Below, in pieces: positions 17,365-26,812 of a stretch of 64,000 nucleotides of DNA; position 1 is the stretch's first letter; each line of letters begins with the position of its first letter. This DNA is from Gorillibacterium timonense. GTDB lineage: Bacteria; Bacillota; Bacilli; Paenibacillales; NBRC-103111. A program made the translations under genes and the position numbers. A model generated the notes under the pieces. It saw only the letters and a program-made list of their open reading frames with translations, was not told the DNA's origin and ran no database searches. The stretch covers positions 1,054,001-1,118,000 of the forward strand of contig NZ_LN881724.1 of NCBI RefSeq assembly GCF_001457415.1, given 5' to 3'.

Positions 17365-18186
17365 CTAGGACAGCTTGGGGATAAAGGGCTCAATGCTTTC
17401 CTTCAAAGTCAGGACCGGACGACCCACAAGCTGCTCCAAATCGTTCGAGGTGGAGGAGGTGTCGATCCGGCTCAAGAATCCATAGATCCAGTGTTGAACG
17501 GGCTCTTCGCGTATCCCAACGAGTTTGCCTGTAAGCTCAGAGAGTGCTCCAACAAGATCGTGAAAGGTCCATGCGGACGGCGCAACGAGCTCATAGGTTT
17601 TACCGATATGTTCTTGTCCTTGCTCAGATAGGACGATTGCGATGGCTTCAGCGAGATCGCGGCGCGTTACGGAGTTGAAAGCTCAGTCCCCCGGGGGAAC
17701 AGTCAGGCTTCCATGGGCAATAGCCGCGTTCAGATCGAGAGCGTCTACGAAATCGACATACAAACCGCTGCGAAGAAAGGTATAAGCAATGCCGGTGGTG
17801 CGAATAGCATGCTCGGTAGCGGTATGCAGATGGGTGAGCGAAACCTGTCCTTTGTCGGCAAAAGCGAAGCTGGTATAGAGGAGATGGCCGACCTTCGCTT
17901 TCTTGGCGGCTTCGATCGCATGGGCATGCTGGCGCATCCGAATGGTATCATCGGGGTGAGGGCTCGAGATCAAGAGCAGTTGGGATGCTCCGGCAAAGGC
18001 TTGTTCCAAGGAATCGGGCTGGTCGTAGTCACAATGGCGGACTTCTACGCCCAGCTCCGCGTAGGCGGTTCCGGACTCGACATGGCGGACGCAAGCGACG
18101 ATCCTCTCGGCCGGGATGCGGTTGAGAAGGTGCTGTATGATGAGGCTGCCCAATTTTCCGTTGGCTCCGGTTATGGTGATGGACAT
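17365..18186 (-). pseudogene. NmrA/QorB-like NAD(P)H-binding protein with an in-frame TGA
   Basis: The N-terminal half begins MSITITGANGKLGSLI (Rossmann GxxGxxG). It runs through LLYTSFAFADKG and YTFLRSGLY to a TGA at 17683-17685. The same frame then continues for 105 further codons (FNSVTRRDLAEAIAIVL and onward) to TAG at 17365-17367. The combined length, about 273 residues, suits the QorB/NmrA quinone-oxidoreductase family, and the stop sits where a small residue precedes the conserved VTRRDLAEA. One base change would restore it. The ATG at 18186 has GGAG 10 nt upstream. A MarR operator covers its promoter region. Confidence 0.82.
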
Positions 18187-18215
18187 GGCGAACATACTCC
18201 TTTCAATTTATCAAG

Positions 18216-18235
18216 TTAGTTAAACGCTTAACTAA
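18216..18235. promoter_or_regulatory. MarR-type operator upstream of the NmrA-like gene
   Basis: This is a perfect inverted repeat, TTAGTTAA-ACGC-TTAACTAA. A near copy (18716-18735) lies upstream of the neighbouring marR gene, indicating shared control by that regulator. Confidence 0.75.
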
Positions 18236-18248
18236 ATCCACAAAAAAA

Positions 18249-18695
18249 TTATGTCTTACCAAGCTTTTGCAGCAAACCGATAAGCTGTGTCATCTCCTGC
18301 TCGCTCAACGCTTGCAGCTTATCCGCAACCTGCTGCCGATTTTCCGGTAAATGATCGAGCAAAAGCCTTTGCCCTTCGCTAGTAATGGTAATAACCGACT
18401 TCCGACCGTCCTCGGGGTGGGAATCGCGGAGGATGAGTCCGTCGTTTTCCAGAGGAATGAGCAGGAGGCTGATATTCGCCTTGGTTACCCCGATCTTCTG
18501 GGCTAGCCTTGAGGGAAGCAGAGTGCCGCCTTCCTTCATGAGCTCGACCAGGATCCGGATTCTCGCGCCATTGATTCCCTTGGTTTGCCAGTACTTATCG
18601 GATACTTGAACGAGCTTGGCTGTTGCTTCCACCAAGGCGAAGAAGGTTTGCATGGGCAGCGGCAGATCGGAAACATAAGCTTGCAGGTCCTTCAT
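18249..18695 (-). CDS. MarR family transcriptional regulator
   Basis: This 148-residue winged-helix regulator has a helix-turn-helix in LPSRLAQKIGVTKANISLLLIPLENDGLI and the wing DSHPEDGRKSVITITSEG. The ATG at 18695 is chosen because AGGA is well placed; an in-frame GTG at 18704 abuts the ribosome site. Matching palindromes before this gene and before the downstream NmrA-like gene suggest that it represses itself and that gene. The inducer is unknown; electrophiles or quinones are common for such pairs. Confidence 0.88.
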   Translation of the reverse strand: MKDLQAYVSDLPLPMQTFFALVEATAKLVQVSDKYWQTKGINGARIRILVELMKEGGTLLPSRLAQKIGVTKANISLLLIPLENDGLILRDSHPEDGRKSVITITSEGQRLLLDHLPENRQQVADKLQALSEQEMTQLIGLLQKLGKT

Positions 18696-18715
18696 GAGAG
18701 TCACATCCTAAGTAG

Positions 18716-18735
18716 GTGGTTAATAGCTTAACTAA
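18716..18735. promoter_or_regulatory. MarR-type operator upstream of marR
   Basis: GTGGTTAA-TAGC-TTAACTAA shares the right half-site and most of the left half-site with the operator at 18216-18235. It lies about 20 bp upstream of the marR start. Confidence 0.7.
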
Positions 18736-18807
18736 ATAAAGAATACCTAAGATTGCCTAGGTTTGTCAATCAATCGGTCGGGTTATCATGGAGTCGATCC
18801 GAGTATG

Positions 18808-18845
18808 AAAAAAGCAGCCCATCCAGGTCGGACGGACTGCTTTTT
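18808..18845 (-). terminator. Terminator of the aldolase gene
   Basis: On the minus strand a stem starting AAAAAGCAGTCC pairs with GGGCTGCTTTTTT, with a short loop. Runs of A and T on both sides make it potentially bidirectional. Confidence 0.8.
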
Positions 18846-18888
18846 GATCCCCAACTCGGGGGGTAATCGATATAAGCTGAAGGGCGAG

Positions 18889-19776
18889 TTACGCGATGGA
18901 AGCTTCGTAGATCGCCTGAATGGATTCTGCCAGCGTTGCATTGAAGTCTTCGTTCGTCTGTCCGTCGGACAGGCCTTGGGACAAGGCGCGCGAGAAGCTG
19001 GCGATCAGGCCATGATTGTGCTTCAGCTTTTCGTTGGCGTCCTTCTGCGAGTAGCCGCCGGAGAGGGCCACAACCCGGACCACATGCGGATCTTCCATCA
19101 AGTCGCTATAGAAATTGTTCACGGTCGGGATCGAGAGCTTCAGCATGATCTTCACGTCTTTGTCCAGGACGGACAGCTGTTTCTTGATTTCCTCTTTCAG
19201 CAGCTTTTCGGATTCGGCTTTATCCGCGCTGTTGATATCGACTTCAGGCTCGATAATCGGAACCAATCCCGCTGCGAAGATTTGCTTGCCCACCTCGAAC
19301 TGCTGCTCCACCACCTTGCGGATGCCTTCCGGATTCGCTTCTTTGATGACCGAGCGCATTTTCGTCCCGAAGATGTTCCTTTCAACGGCGCGCTTCAGCA
19401 GGTCGTCCAGACCGGGAATCGGCTTCATGACCTGAACTCCGCCGTCAAGTGCGGCGAGCCCTTGGTCAACTTTCAGAAACGGAACAATTCCTTTCTTTTC
19501 CCACAGATAATCGGCTGTGAGTTGACCGTCGATGGAGCGATCCATCGTGTTCTCGAACAGGATGGCCCCCAGGATATACTCGGAATCGAACGCGGGCGTC
19601 TTGATGATGCGCGTTCTCATTTCGTGAACTAATTCGAACATCTCTTCGTCATTGGAATAACGATTTTCCTTAACCCCGTACTCGAGCAGAGCCTTAGGGG
19701 TGCTGCCTCCGCTTTGGTCCAGGGCCGCGATAAAGCCCTTTCCTGTATGGATTCGATCCAGTTGCTTCGTGTTCAT
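18889..19776 (-). CDS. Fructose-bisphosphate aldolase, class I
   Basis: This 295-residue glycolytic enzyme cleaves fructose-1,6-bisphosphate. It is the metal-independent (Schiff-base) single-chain type found in some Firmicutes, such as Staphylococcus. It shows [16 protein letters not shown] at the N-terminus, the segment [11 protein letters not shown] and the late region [13 protein letters not shown]. The ATG at 19776 follows AGGGGA. Longer in-frame starts upstream give unrelated sequence. A strong terminator follows and the gene is transcribed alone. Confidence 0.93.
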   Translation of the reverse strand: MNTKQLDRIHTGKGFIAALDQSGGSTPKALLEYGVKENRYSNDEEMFELVHEMRTRIIKTPAFDSEYILGAILFENTMDRSIDGQLTADYLWEKKGIVPFLKVDQGLAALDGGVQVMKPIPGLDDLLKRAVERNIFGTKMRSVIKEANPEGIRKVVEQQFEVGKQIFAAGLVPIIEPEVDINSADKAESEKLLKEEIKKQLSVLDKDVKIMLKLSIPTVNNFYSDLMEDPHVVRVVALSGGYSQKDANEKLKHNHGLIASFSRALSQGLSDGQTNEDFNATLAESIQAIYEASIA

Positions 19777-19981
19777 GGATGGTTCCCCTTTCCTTGTAGG
19801 TATTGGAATGACGTCTTGAATCTCATTAGTATAGCACTTTTTCATTCGTACATACACTCGGACGGGCTGCAGGTCCGTTGTCAGCCTTAATGATCTCGAC
19901 AGTTGTCGACGGTACTTTACGCGAGACATACAGGAATGAATTAAAATCAATTGATGGCTGCCGATCAAAAGGATATCCCGT

Positions 19982-20872
19982 TCACAACGCCGTGATCGGG
20001 TAGTAGAGGTCGCATTCGCAATAGTGCTTGCTACATTTGGCGTAGTTGATGGATTCGAAGTGGAAGCATTCCTTTAGGTCGATCTCCACGGTCGGCATCC
20101 AGACATCAGAGACATAAGCCCATATCCCCTCAAGCGATCGAGAGGTGATGTCCTCCGGGCGATGGGAGCCCATGTAGGTGAAGACTCCGTATTTATAGGC
20201 GCGGAGCTGCTTCTTGTTCATATCCGGCGGGATGATGCTGGCTGCATTGACTTGGACGGAGGGCTGATAGAAGGTAAAGCCTTCAAAGGGACTAGGCACG
20301 GTCGTATAGCCGATATAGGTATCCTTATCCACCGGGTTGATAATTCGGGGCCGGCTGTTGTAGAAGAAGTCGACGCCTAGCCGGTTGGCGGTCTGGTTCT
20401 CCCGGTTGTCTCTCTCGTCGACGGTGAATTCCAACCCTGCGATTGAGAAAGGCGGTCTGACGGTGATGGAGCGGAAGAAGATGAGGCCGTCTCCGGCGAT
20501 TTGCAAGAAATTAGCGTTGAAACGGTCAAGAATTTGCAGGGGGATGGGATTCCTTCGCCATTTGGACGGACTGGTGTTGAATTCGTCCTTGAAGGCACGC
20601 GTGTAGGTCCGTTCGCAGCCGAACGAATATTTGGAGGAGATGAAATCAATGCTAGTCCGATCATGGATCAGATCCCCAAGCGATTGGGCAATTCTTCGCC
20701 TCCGCACGTATTCCATGAGGCCGGTCGAGGTGGCGCCTTTCCAGATGCGAAGCAGATGAAACTTGGACAGGCTCACATGATCGGCGATCCGATCCAAATT
20801 TAAATCTTCCAGCAGATGGGTTTCGATGAAATCGGTCGTTTCGTTGATCGTTTCCAAGAGTTGATGGTCCAT
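19982..20872 (-). CDS. AraC family transcriptional regulator
   Basis: This 296-residue protein has the two helix-turn-helix motifs at the N-terminus (about residues 8-108). They include [22 protein letters not shown] and [25 protein letters not shown]-terminal domain of about 180 residues resembles the GyrI/SOUL-type effector-binding domains of the Rob/BmrR kind, and ligand-controlled activation is the likely mode. It is divergent from the nucleotidyltransferase-UvrA-hydrolase run across a 124-bp gap and is a good candidate for its regulator. Confidence 0.88.
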   Translation of the reverse strand: MDHQLLETINETTDFIETHLLEDLNLDRIADHVSLSKFHLLRIWKGATSTGLMEYVRRRRIAQSLGDLIHDRTSIDFISSKYSFGCERTYTRAFKDEFNTSPSKWRRNPIPLQILDRFNANFLQIAGDGLIFFRSITVRPPFSIAGLEFTVDERDNRENQTANRLGVDFFYNSRPRIINPVDKDTYIGYTTVPSPFEGFTFYQPSVQVNAASIIPPDMNKKQLRAYKYGVFTYMGSHRPEDITSRSLEGIWAYVSDVWMPTVEIDLKECFHFESINYAKCSKHYCECDLYYPITAL

Positions 20873-20996
20873 AACAGCTCCCAGGTCAGCAATTTTTGTC
20901 CGGTTCTAGGGGAATGCGTATAGTATAATTCTACCATATTGCAGAGAAGTGAATAGATTCCATTCGAAGAGAAGAGCAGGAGGAGAACAGGCAGGC

Positions 20997-21911
20997 ATGG
21001 ATGAGCGAGAGCAAGCGGAGCTGAAGCAGCGGTATATCGAAGCGATCGACAGCTTTATCGAGAAGGTCAAGGATGATCCGAATGTGATCGCCGTGATCGT
21101 GAGCGGCAGCGTGGCGTATGATGTCGTCTGGGAAAAGAGCGATGTCGATATGACCCTCATCGTTCGCGATCAGATCTTGAAGCGAGATTCCTATTGCATC
21201 ATCGAGGACGGAATTACGATCAATGTCTTTCTGACGGTTAGAAGTACCTTTCGAAGAGGGATGGAGCGGAACATTGGAGGCTCTTTCTTTCATTCTTACA
21301 TTTCCAAGGGCAAAATGGTCTATACCGCTGACGACAGCCTGGCTGAGTTTTTCGAGGAGCTGAAGATCGTAGGCAGAGATGATCAAGCGTTGTCTGCGTT
21401 GTTTCTTGCGAATGAACTGATCTCTCTTAAGGATAAATGTGAAAAGTGGTTGACCGCACGAAAAGACCCGCTGTATGCGCAGTACTACTTGCTCAAAGCA
21501 GCGGAAACCTTGTCCCATATGGAGCTTTGTCTGGCAGGCATCCCCGCCTCTCGCGAATCGATCCAGAAGGCGTTGGACATCAATCCGGATTTGATCGGTC
21601 CTTTTTACGGGGATGCCATGTCCCATCTCTTCACAGAAGAGGAGATTTGGGAGGGGCTAGCGCGTATCGACCGGTATCTGGAGCGGCATCTCGACTTCAT
21701 CAAGCAGCCTGTTACCCAGTTCATGGCGGATCAGGAGATCAAGACCGTGACGATGATCGCGAAGCATTTTCACACGGACGGTCACTACATCATCGGTATC
21801 TTCGACTATCTGGCGGAAAAAGGTGTGATCGACAAGGTTGCCCAAACGATTCGCATCACGCCGAAAAGCAAGCTGGCTGTCGAAGAAATCGGCTTCCTGT
21901 ACATACCTTGA
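20997..21911 (+). CDS. Nucleotidyltransferase-domain protein
   Basis: This 304-residue protein has the minimal nucleotidyltransferase signature near the N-terminus: the GS motif in IVSGSVAYDVVW, then the metal-binding acids in KSDVDMTLIV. The remainder is helical. The architecture resembles antibiotic nucleotidyltransferases and KNTase-like proteins, but the substrate cannot be read from sequence. The ATG at 20997 follows AGGAGG, though at a longer-than-usual distance. It leads a probable operon with a UvrA-like ABC protein 22 nt downstream. Confidence 0.78.
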   Translation: MDEREQAELKQRYIEAIDSFIEKVKDDPNVIAVIVSGSVAYDVVWEKSDVDMTLIVRDQILKRDSYCIIEDGITINVFLTVRSTFRRGMERNIGGSFFHSYISKGKMVYTADDSLAEFFEELKIVGRDDQALSALFLANELISLKDKCEKWLTARKDPLYAQYYLLKAAETLSHMELCLAGIPASRESIQKALDINPDLIGPFYGDAMSHLFTEEEIWEGLARIDRYLERHLDFIKQPVTQFMADQEIKTVTMIAKHFHTDGHYIIGIFDYLAEKGVIDKVAQTIRITPKSKLAVEEIGFLYIP

Positions 21912-21933
21912 ATCGAAAGCGAGGAAATCCGGC

Positions 21934-24804
21934 ATGTCTGTTCGAACAACGATTGAAATCACCAACGCCAAGCAGAACAACCTGAAAAATATCTCGGTCG
22001 AGATTCCGCGGGACAAGTTTACGGTCATCACAGGGGTATCCGGCTCCGGGAAATCATCTCTCGCCTTTGATGTGATCTATGGCGAAGGCCAGCGGCGGTT
22101 CCTCGACTCGATCTCCACCTTCGCCAAGAGCCGCATCAGCCAATTGAAGAAGGCCAAGGTCGAATCGGTGCGCGGCCTCTCTCCCGTCATCGCGATCGAG
22201 CAAAAGAAAAGCAACAACAATCCACGTTCCACCGTCGGTACCGTTACGGATATAAACGATTACTTGCGTCTGCTTTATTCGACTGCGGGGGTCGGTCGGT
22301 GCCCCGAATGCAGCCAGCCTCTCAAGCAGCTGTCCGCGGCCCAGATCGCTGAGTATATCTCTTCGCTGCCCGCCGGGACGGTCATCGAGCTGCGCGCTCC
22401 GGTATACAAGCTATACGGTGAGGATTACGACAGAACCTTCCAGCTCTTGCGGGATAAGGGCTTCAAAAACCTGCTTGTCGACGGCGAGCCCTTTTCGCTG
22501 GCGGAGAAGCGGGAGCTGGATGAGTCGAAGGATTATACGATCGATTTGGTGATCGAACGCTTCACCTTAAAGCCGGACATCTACATCCAGTTGACGAAAT
22601 CCATTGAAGCTGCGATGGTGGCCCTGGATGAAGACATTATGATCAAGGTCGAAGTCGTCGGTGGGGTGGACAAGGCATTTTACCGTCATTTCGGCTGTCC
22701 GGAGCATCATGTCTTCCTGTGCGACCTTCAGCCCTTTCACTTCTCGTTCAACACTCCCGCGAGCGCTTGCCACACTTGCCTGGGCGTAGGGATGTCCTAT
22801 GTGGTGGAGCCGCGCTTTCTCGTCGTCGCCCCGGAGAAGAGCATCAGCAAGGGAGCGCTGAAAAACACCATCTACAACACCTCGGGCAAAGACAGCTACC
22901 GATCCGTGCTGATGTACAGCTTGTCCCAGAAGTACGGGTTCAGCCTGGACACTCCCTTCTGCGATCTGCCGAAGCCTATCCATGACATCCTGTTCTTCGG
23001 GACGAAGGGAGAAGTAGTCCCCATGCTGCAGCCCCCGAATTCGACCAAGAAGAACTGGCTGATTGGACGCGACCGCCCGTTCTGGGGATTCGTCAACGAG
23101 ATGGAAGGCTGGTACAAGCATTACATCCGAAAGTCAGCAACCACCGAAGCCTTCGAGCCGAATTTCATAAAGGACTGCATGATCGAGAAGATTTGCCCCG
23201 AATGCCAAGGAGCGCGGCTCAAAAAACAGCGCCTTAAGGTAACGGTAGGGGATATGAGCATCGATCAGCTGAGCCGCATGCAGCTGCCGGAGCTTCACAG
23301 CTATCTCGACTCGCTCACCTTCGACGAGGATATTCGGGAAGTTGCGGAGTCGGTTATTCGCGAGATTCAGACACGAATCACGCTGCTGGCTGAGATCGGG
23401 CTGCATTACATCAGCTTGGGCCGCAGAAGCGACAGCATCTCCGGTGGAGAGATGCAGAGAATCAAGATGTCCACGCAGATCAGCAGCGAGCTCATGGGGA
23501 TGCTCTATGTCATGGACGAGCCCAGCATCGGCCTTCATCCGCGCGATTCCGGTCGGGTTATCGAGACGATGAAGAAGCTGCGGGATATCGGCAATACCTT
23601 GATCGTCGTCGAGCATGACATGGAAACGATCGAGAGTGCAGACTATATCATCGAGATCGGTCCCGGGCCTGGCATCCACGGGGGCAACATCGTTGCTTCC
23701 GGCTCACTTACCGATCTCATGAACGAGCCAAATTCCGTGACAGGGCAGTTTCTATCGGGCCGAGCATCGATTCCGGTCCCCCGCAAGCGGAGAAACCTCG
23801 GGGATACCTTTCTGTCGATTCAAGGCGCTCGCGAGAACAACCTGAAGAATGTGGATCTCGATATTCCGCTCGGAGTTTTCATCTGCATCACGGGGGTGTC
23901 GGGCTCGGGGAAGAGCTCGCTCATCAATGAAATCCTGTTCAAGCAGCTCAAGATCAACAAGTCCGGAGCCCGGATCGTGGCGGGCGAGCACGACTTTCTC
24001 TTCGGAGCCGATCTGATCAACAATGTCATCAATATCGATCAGACGCCAATCGGGCGAAACAGCAAATCGAATCCCGCCACCTACATCGGAATTTATGACA
24101 AGATTCGCGACTTGTTCGCCATGCAGCCGGAAGCGCTCGACCGGGGGTATACGGCGATCGATTTCAGCCTGACTCATGCGAACGGAACTCGCTGCGAGCA
24201 CTGCGCCGGTGACGGAATCATCGTAACCAACCTGCAGTTTATGGCCGATATTGAAACCATCTGTCCCGTCTGCAAGGGCATGCGCTTCTCGGAGGAAGGG
24301 CTCGAAATCAAATACAAAGGGAAGAGCATCGCCGACGTGCTGGAGATGACCGTGGAAGAGGCAAGCAAATTCTTCGCGGACCACAAGTACCTGCGTCACA
24401 AATTAGAGATCATGGAGGAGCTAGGCCTCGGCTATATGGGGCTCGGACAGAGCTCGACGACGCTGTCCGGAGGAGAGGCGCAGCGGGTCAAGCTGTCGTA
24501 TGAGCTTGCCAAGATCAAGAAAGGCGCTCATAATCTATACATTCTCGACGAACCGACGACCGGGCTCCATCTCTCGGATATCCAGAAGCTGCTGTTCTCT
24601 CTGAACAAACTGGTGGACAAAGGGCATTCCGTCATCGTTATCGAGCATCACCTCGACGTGATGAAATCAGCCGATTACATCATCGACATGGGACCGGAAG
24701 GCGGCCATCAGGGCGGATATGTGGTCGCGGAAGGAACGCCTGAGCAGGTCGCCAAGGTGGAGGCTTCTCACACAGGGCGATATCTTCGCACGGTTCTCGC
24801 ATAG
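21934..24804 (+). CDS. UvrA-like ABC ATPase (excinuclease A paralogue, class II/DrrC type)
   Basis: This 956-residue protein has two ABC ATPase halves, with Walker A GVSGSGKSS in each and signatures ISGGEMQR and LSGGEAQR. It also has UvrA zinc-module cysteines (CPECSQ, CPECQG, CEHCAGDG, CPVCKG). The N-terminal block ITNAKQNNLKNISVEIP is UvrA-like, but the sequence departs from canonical UvrA. This fits the UvrA2/DrrC group, often linked to resistance against DNA-binding drugs. The start chosen is ATG 21934 (GAGG upstream), which begins at the conserved domain. It is flanked by a nucleotidyltransferase and a hydrolase on the same strand. Confidence 0.9.
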   Translation: MSVRTTIEITNAKQNNLKNISVEIPRDKFTVITGVSGSGKSSLAFDVIYGEGQRRFLDSISTFAKSRISQLKKAKVESVRGLSPVIAIEQKKSNNNPRSTVGTVTDINDYLRLLYSTAGVGRCPECSQPLKQLSAAQIAEYISSLPAGTVIELRAPVYKLYGEDYDRTFQLLRDKGFKNLLVDGEPFSLAEKRELDESKDYTIDLVIERFTLKPDIYIQLTKSIEAAMVALDEDIMIKVEVVGGVDKAFYRHFGCPEHHVFLCDLQPFHFSFNTPASACHTCLGVGMSYVVEPRFLVVAPEKSISKGALKNTIYNTSGKDSYRSVLMYSLSQKYGFSLDTPFCDLPKPIHDILFFGTKGEVVPMLQPPNSTKKNWLIGRDRPFWGFVNEMEGWYKHYIRKSATTEAFEPNFIKDCMIEKICPECQGARLKKQRLKVTVGDMSIDQLSRMQLPELHSYLDSLTFDEDIREVAESVIREIQTRITLLAEIGLHYISLGRRSDSISGGEMQRIKMSTQISSELMGMLYVMDEPSIGLHPRDSGRVIETMKKLRDIGNTLIVVEHDMETIESADYIIEIGPGPGIHGGNIVASGSLTDLMNEPNSVTGQFLSGRASIPVPRKRRNLGDTFLSIQGARENNLKNVDLDIPLGVFICITGVSGSGKSSLINEILFKQLKINKSGARIVAGEHDFLFGADLINNVINIDQTPIGRNSKSNPATYIGIYDKIRDLFAMQPEALDRGYTAIDFSLTHANGTRCEHCAGDGIIVTNLQFMADIETICPVCKGMRFSEEGLEIKYKGKSIADVLEMTVEEASKFFADHKYLRHKLEIMEELGLGYMGLGQSSTTLSGGEAQRVKLSYELAKIKKGAHNLYILDEPTTGLHLSDIQKLLFSLNKLVDKGHSVIVIEHHLDVMKSADYIIDMGPEGGHQGGYVVAEGTPEQVAKVEASHTGRYLRTVLA

Positions 24805-24840
24805 GACAACTTCACATGCATAGCAAGGGAGAACGGCATC

Positions 24841-25896
24841 ATGAGAAGAAGAAAGCTCAAATTCAAGTGGGTGAAGGGGGGAGTGGCCGGCCTTGCTCTG
24901 TTGATCCTCGCAGGGCTGGTATTCCCGACCTGGACTCCTCGGATTCAAGGGGAGAACAGCATCAGCGAATTGAAGAAAGTGAAGATCAACGGTGATCAGC
25001 AGGAGGTCATGATAAGGGGAAAGAACCGCCGCAACCCGGTCCTTCTCTTCGTTCATGGAGGTCCGGCCTGTTCGGAGATCCCCTACGTCCGTAAATATCA
25101 GGATCTTCTTGAGCAGAACTTTACCATTGTTCATTACGATCAACGGGGGAGCGGCAAATCCTATCACTTTTTTGAGGATTACTCCTCCGTCACGACGGAT
25201 GAGCTTGTGGACGACCTGCTAACGCTGACTGATTATGTAAAAATAGAATTGAACCAACCAAAGGTGCTTCTCGTCGGGCATTCGTTCGGGACCTACATCG
25301 CCATGAAGGCGGCAGCCAAAGCCCCCGAACGGTTTTACGCTTATATCGGGATCGGGCAGGTGGCCGACACGATCGAGAGCGAGCTGGACAATCTGGATTT
25401 TGTGATCGAAGAGGCCAAGAAGGCCGGGCATGAGAAGGAAGCGGAGAAGCTGGAGCGATTGCGGGATCCGATCCGGACGGAGGGAGTAATCGCGCCCAGG
25501 GATAAGGTGCGGAAGTATGGAGGTGCGTCCAGACTAATCAAGGATCAGATGGATTACGTCAAAGGCTTCCTGTTCTCACCGGAGTACAACCTGATGGATA
25601 CTCTGCGGTTCGCAAGAGGAGTTGCCGCAACGTCGGACCGCTTATTGGAGGAGGAGGCGCACCACAATCTTCCCGGACTTGTGAAGCAGTTGGACATTCC
25701 CGTCTATTTCGTTATGGGAAAGTATGACCATATGACCTCTGCCAAGGTCGCTCGCGCCTATTATGACACGTTGACCGCTCCGGAGAAAGAGTTTATCCTG
25801 TTCGATCAATCCGCTCACTACCCCCAGTTTGAGGAAAAGGAAACGTTTGCGGAATGGCTGAATGAAACGTGGGAGGAGCTTCGCGACAGGACTTAG
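24841..25896 (+). CDS. Membrane-anchored alpha/beta hydrolase (proline iminopeptidase-like)
   Basis: This 351-residue protein has one N-terminal membrane segment (about residues 14-30) and an alpha/beta-hydrolase domain. It has the oxyanion-hole motif HGGPA, the segment HYDQRGSGKS and the nucleophile elbow GHSFG. The likely acid is in GKYDHM and the catalytic His is in SAHYP. The S33-like features suggest peptide or amide hydrolysis outside the membrane, but no substrate is implied. It follows the UvrA-like gene by 36 nt and ends at a strong terminator. Confidence 0.85.
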   Translation: MRRRKLKFKWVKGGVAGLALLILAGLVFPTWTPRIQGENSISELKKVKINGDQQEVMIRGKNRRNPVLLFVHGGPACSEIPYVRKYQDLLEQNFTIVHYDQRGSGKSYHFFEDYSSVTTDELVDDLLTLTDYVKIELNQPKVLLVGHSFGTYIAMKAAAKAPERFYAYIGIGQVADTIESELDNLDFVIEEAKKAGHEKEAEKLERLRDPIRTEGVIAPRDKVRKYGGASRLIKDQMDYVKGFLFSPEYNLMDTLRFARGVAATSDRLLEEEAHHNLPGLVKQLDIPVYFVMGKYDHMTSAKVARAYYDTLTAPEKEFILFDQSAHYPQFEEKETFAEWLNETWEELRDRT

Positions 25897-25950
25897 CGGC
25901 TGCGCTTGAGCGAAATCACACCGTGGAATCCAATAGGTTTCCACATAGCA

Positions 25951-25997
25951 AGACGGCATCGCAGCGCCATGGAAGGGCGGAGCGATGCCGTCTTTTT
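25951..25997 (+). terminator. Terminator of the nucleotidyltransferase-hydrolase operon
   Basis: AGACGGCATCGC/GCGATGCCGTCT forms a perfect 12-bp stem, followed by a T run. Confidence 0.9.
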
Positions 25998-26045
25998 ATT
26001 GGTTAATCGGAAGCTTAGAGCAATAAATAGGCAGCCTCCGGCTCA

Positions 26046-26636
26046 TCACGGAAGCCGGCTGATAAATCGGCCCTCCAGCTCCCGATACAAGCTGCGCTTG
26101 GCCCGGTCGATATGCGAGCGATCCTCGTACAAGCTGTACAGCAGGATGCCCCCTTCGATGGTGGTCATCAGATTGGCAGCTTCTTCACACGGATCGAGTT
26201 CGGATTGAAGCTCTCCCGCCTGTTGACCTGCCTGGATCAGCTTGGCTAGCATCGTGATCCGATCGTCCATTCTGGCGCGGGCGGAGTCCTTCAAGATATG
26301 CGGGTTGTCCTCCGTTTCGACCGTGACATGGATGATGGGACAGCCTCCCGGAATGGGGAAGTGGAAGAAGGCGTCGATGAAGGCCTTTAGCTTATCGATA
26401 GACCGATCCGTCTTCGAGGTCGCTTCCATCAAGATTTCTGACTGAACGGAACAGCAATAGTCGAACGCTTGCAGCGAGAGGTCTTCTTTGTTCTTGAAAT
26501 GGTTATAGAAACCGCCCTTTTGCAGACCGGTGGCGTCCATGATATCGGCGAGCGAGGTAGCGATGAAGCCTTTGCGGTTCATCAGATAAGCGGACTGTTC
26601 AATGATCCTCTGTTTGGTCACCTCTCCTTTTTTCAT
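26046..26636 (-). CDS. TetR family transcriptional regulator
   Basis: This 196-residue repressor has an N-terminal helix-turn-helix, FIATSLADIMDATGLQKGGF followed by YNHFKNKEDL, and a helical ligand-binding domain. The ATG at 26636 begins at MKKGEVTKQRI, with GGAG upstream. Longer in-frame starts lack support. It is divergent from a three-gene oxidoreductase operon whose promoter carries a palindrome, so it probably represses that operon and itself. Confidence 0.9.
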   Translation of the reverse strand: MKKGEVTKQRIIEQSAYLMNRKGFIATSLADIMDATGLQKGGFYNHFKNKEDLSLQAFDYCCSVQSEILMEATSKTDRSIDKLKAFIDAFFHFPIPGGCPIIHVTVETEDNPHILKDSARARMDDRITMLAKLIQAGQQAGELQSELDPCEEAANLMTTIEGGILLYSLYEDRSHIDRAKRSLYRELEGRFISRLP

Positions 26637-26710
26637 TACGATTACAACTCCTTTCCAGACCGGTTGTTCATTTTTATTATAACGGGACCTTGGAATCGAG
26701 CACAAGGGAA

Positions 26711-26759
26711 TTGACATCCAAGAAAAGGGGGTTATAATGAAAAACGAACGGTCGTTCAT
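26711..26759 (+). promoter_or_regulatory. Sigma-A promoter with TetR-type operator
   Basis: Consensus TTGACA (26711-26716) and TATAAT (26733-26738) are 16 bp apart. Just downstream is the palindrome GAACG-GT-CGTTC (26746-26757), over the expected transcription start. A related half-site, CCGGTTGTTC, lies near the tetR start. This suggests repression of the SDR operon by the divergent TetR protein. Confidence 0.75.
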
Positions 26760-26812
26760 AAATCAAGGCGAGGAATGACAGGCCTCATTCAAGCCGCGAA
26801 GGGGATGGACGT

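Noticed and set aside
17683..17685. Selenocysteine at the TGA of the NmrA-like gene.
   Set aside because: The family has no redox cysteine at this position and no SECIS-like hairpin directly after the codon is evident.
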